Assembly: GCA_002388005.1 (NCBI GenBank)
Contig: DGLO01000144.1
Span: forward strand, 1-5,999
DNA: 5,999 nucleotides
Direction: 5' to 3'
Source: Candidatus Neomicrothrix sp. UBA4542
GTDB taxonomy: Bacteria > Actinomycetota > Acidimicrobiia > Acidimicrobiales > Poriferisodalaceae
The notes beneath the pieces were generated by a model. That model ran no database searches. It was not told the DNA's origin and was given only the letters and a program-made list of their open reading frames with translations. The translations under genes were made by a program, and so were the position numbers. Below, piece by piece: positions 5,919 to 5,999 of the stretch. Within the stretch, counting starts at the first letter, position 1, and the number at the start of each line of letters is the position of its first letter.

Positions 5919-5999
5919 GTCGTCCGAGAATCAAACCTACAGCGCTGGAGAGCTCTAAGCGGAACCCATTTGCCCTAAATGCTTTGGGGGCCAAGAACC

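Overview
The window is a compact bacterial stretch of moderate to high GC content, with seven protein genes and almost no spacer DNA. Shine-Dalgarno-like sites and several non-ATG starts (GTG, TTG) are present. The mix of a zinc alcohol dehydrogenase, an SDR, a hotdog thioesterase, a CMD/AhpD-like protein and DUF1330 resembles genomes of free-living, probably environmental, actinobacterium-like (Acidimicrobiia-like) or SAR202-like lineages. That placement is inference from gene content only. No mobile element, CRISPR array, tRNA or rRNA was seen.

Layout: (1) 1-807, minus strand, is the N-terminal 269 residues of a zinc-dependent alcohol dehydrogenase running off the left edge. (2) Divergent from it is a plus-strand run of four closely spaced genes, a probable operon: a class I glutamine amidotransferase-like protein (about 856-1617), an AhpD/carboxymuconolactone-decarboxylase-like protein (1637-2224), a two-domain hotdog (TesB-like) thioesterase (2258-3085) and a DUF1330 protein (3114-3398). 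(3) Converging on this run from the right is a minus-strand pair, glnS (5909-4176) and an SDR oxidoreductase (4174-3419), separated by one nucleotide. Bases 5910-5999 hold only a probable leader and upstream region of glnS.

The most notable feature is in the AhpD-like gene. An in-frame TGA (1886-1888) falls exactly at the second position of the CxxC redox motif, giving C-F-H-Sec. Homology to the family continues in the same frame on both sides. A GC-rich hairpin with a GUU loop starts 13 nt after the TGA, with its loop 20 nt after it, which is the geometry of a bacterial SECIS element. The gene is therefore best read as one selenoprotein of 195 residues, not two short ORFs or a pseudogene. 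The host would need SelA, SelB, SelC and SelD, none of which lies in this window.

Functionally, the plus-strand cluster combines a peroxidase-like redox selenoprotein with an acyl-CoA thioesterase, an amidotransferase-like hydrolase and a small dimeric alpha-beta barrel protein. The flanking oxidoreductases (ADH, SDR) would fit catabolism or detoxification of a small organic substrate. The substrate cannot be read from the sequence.
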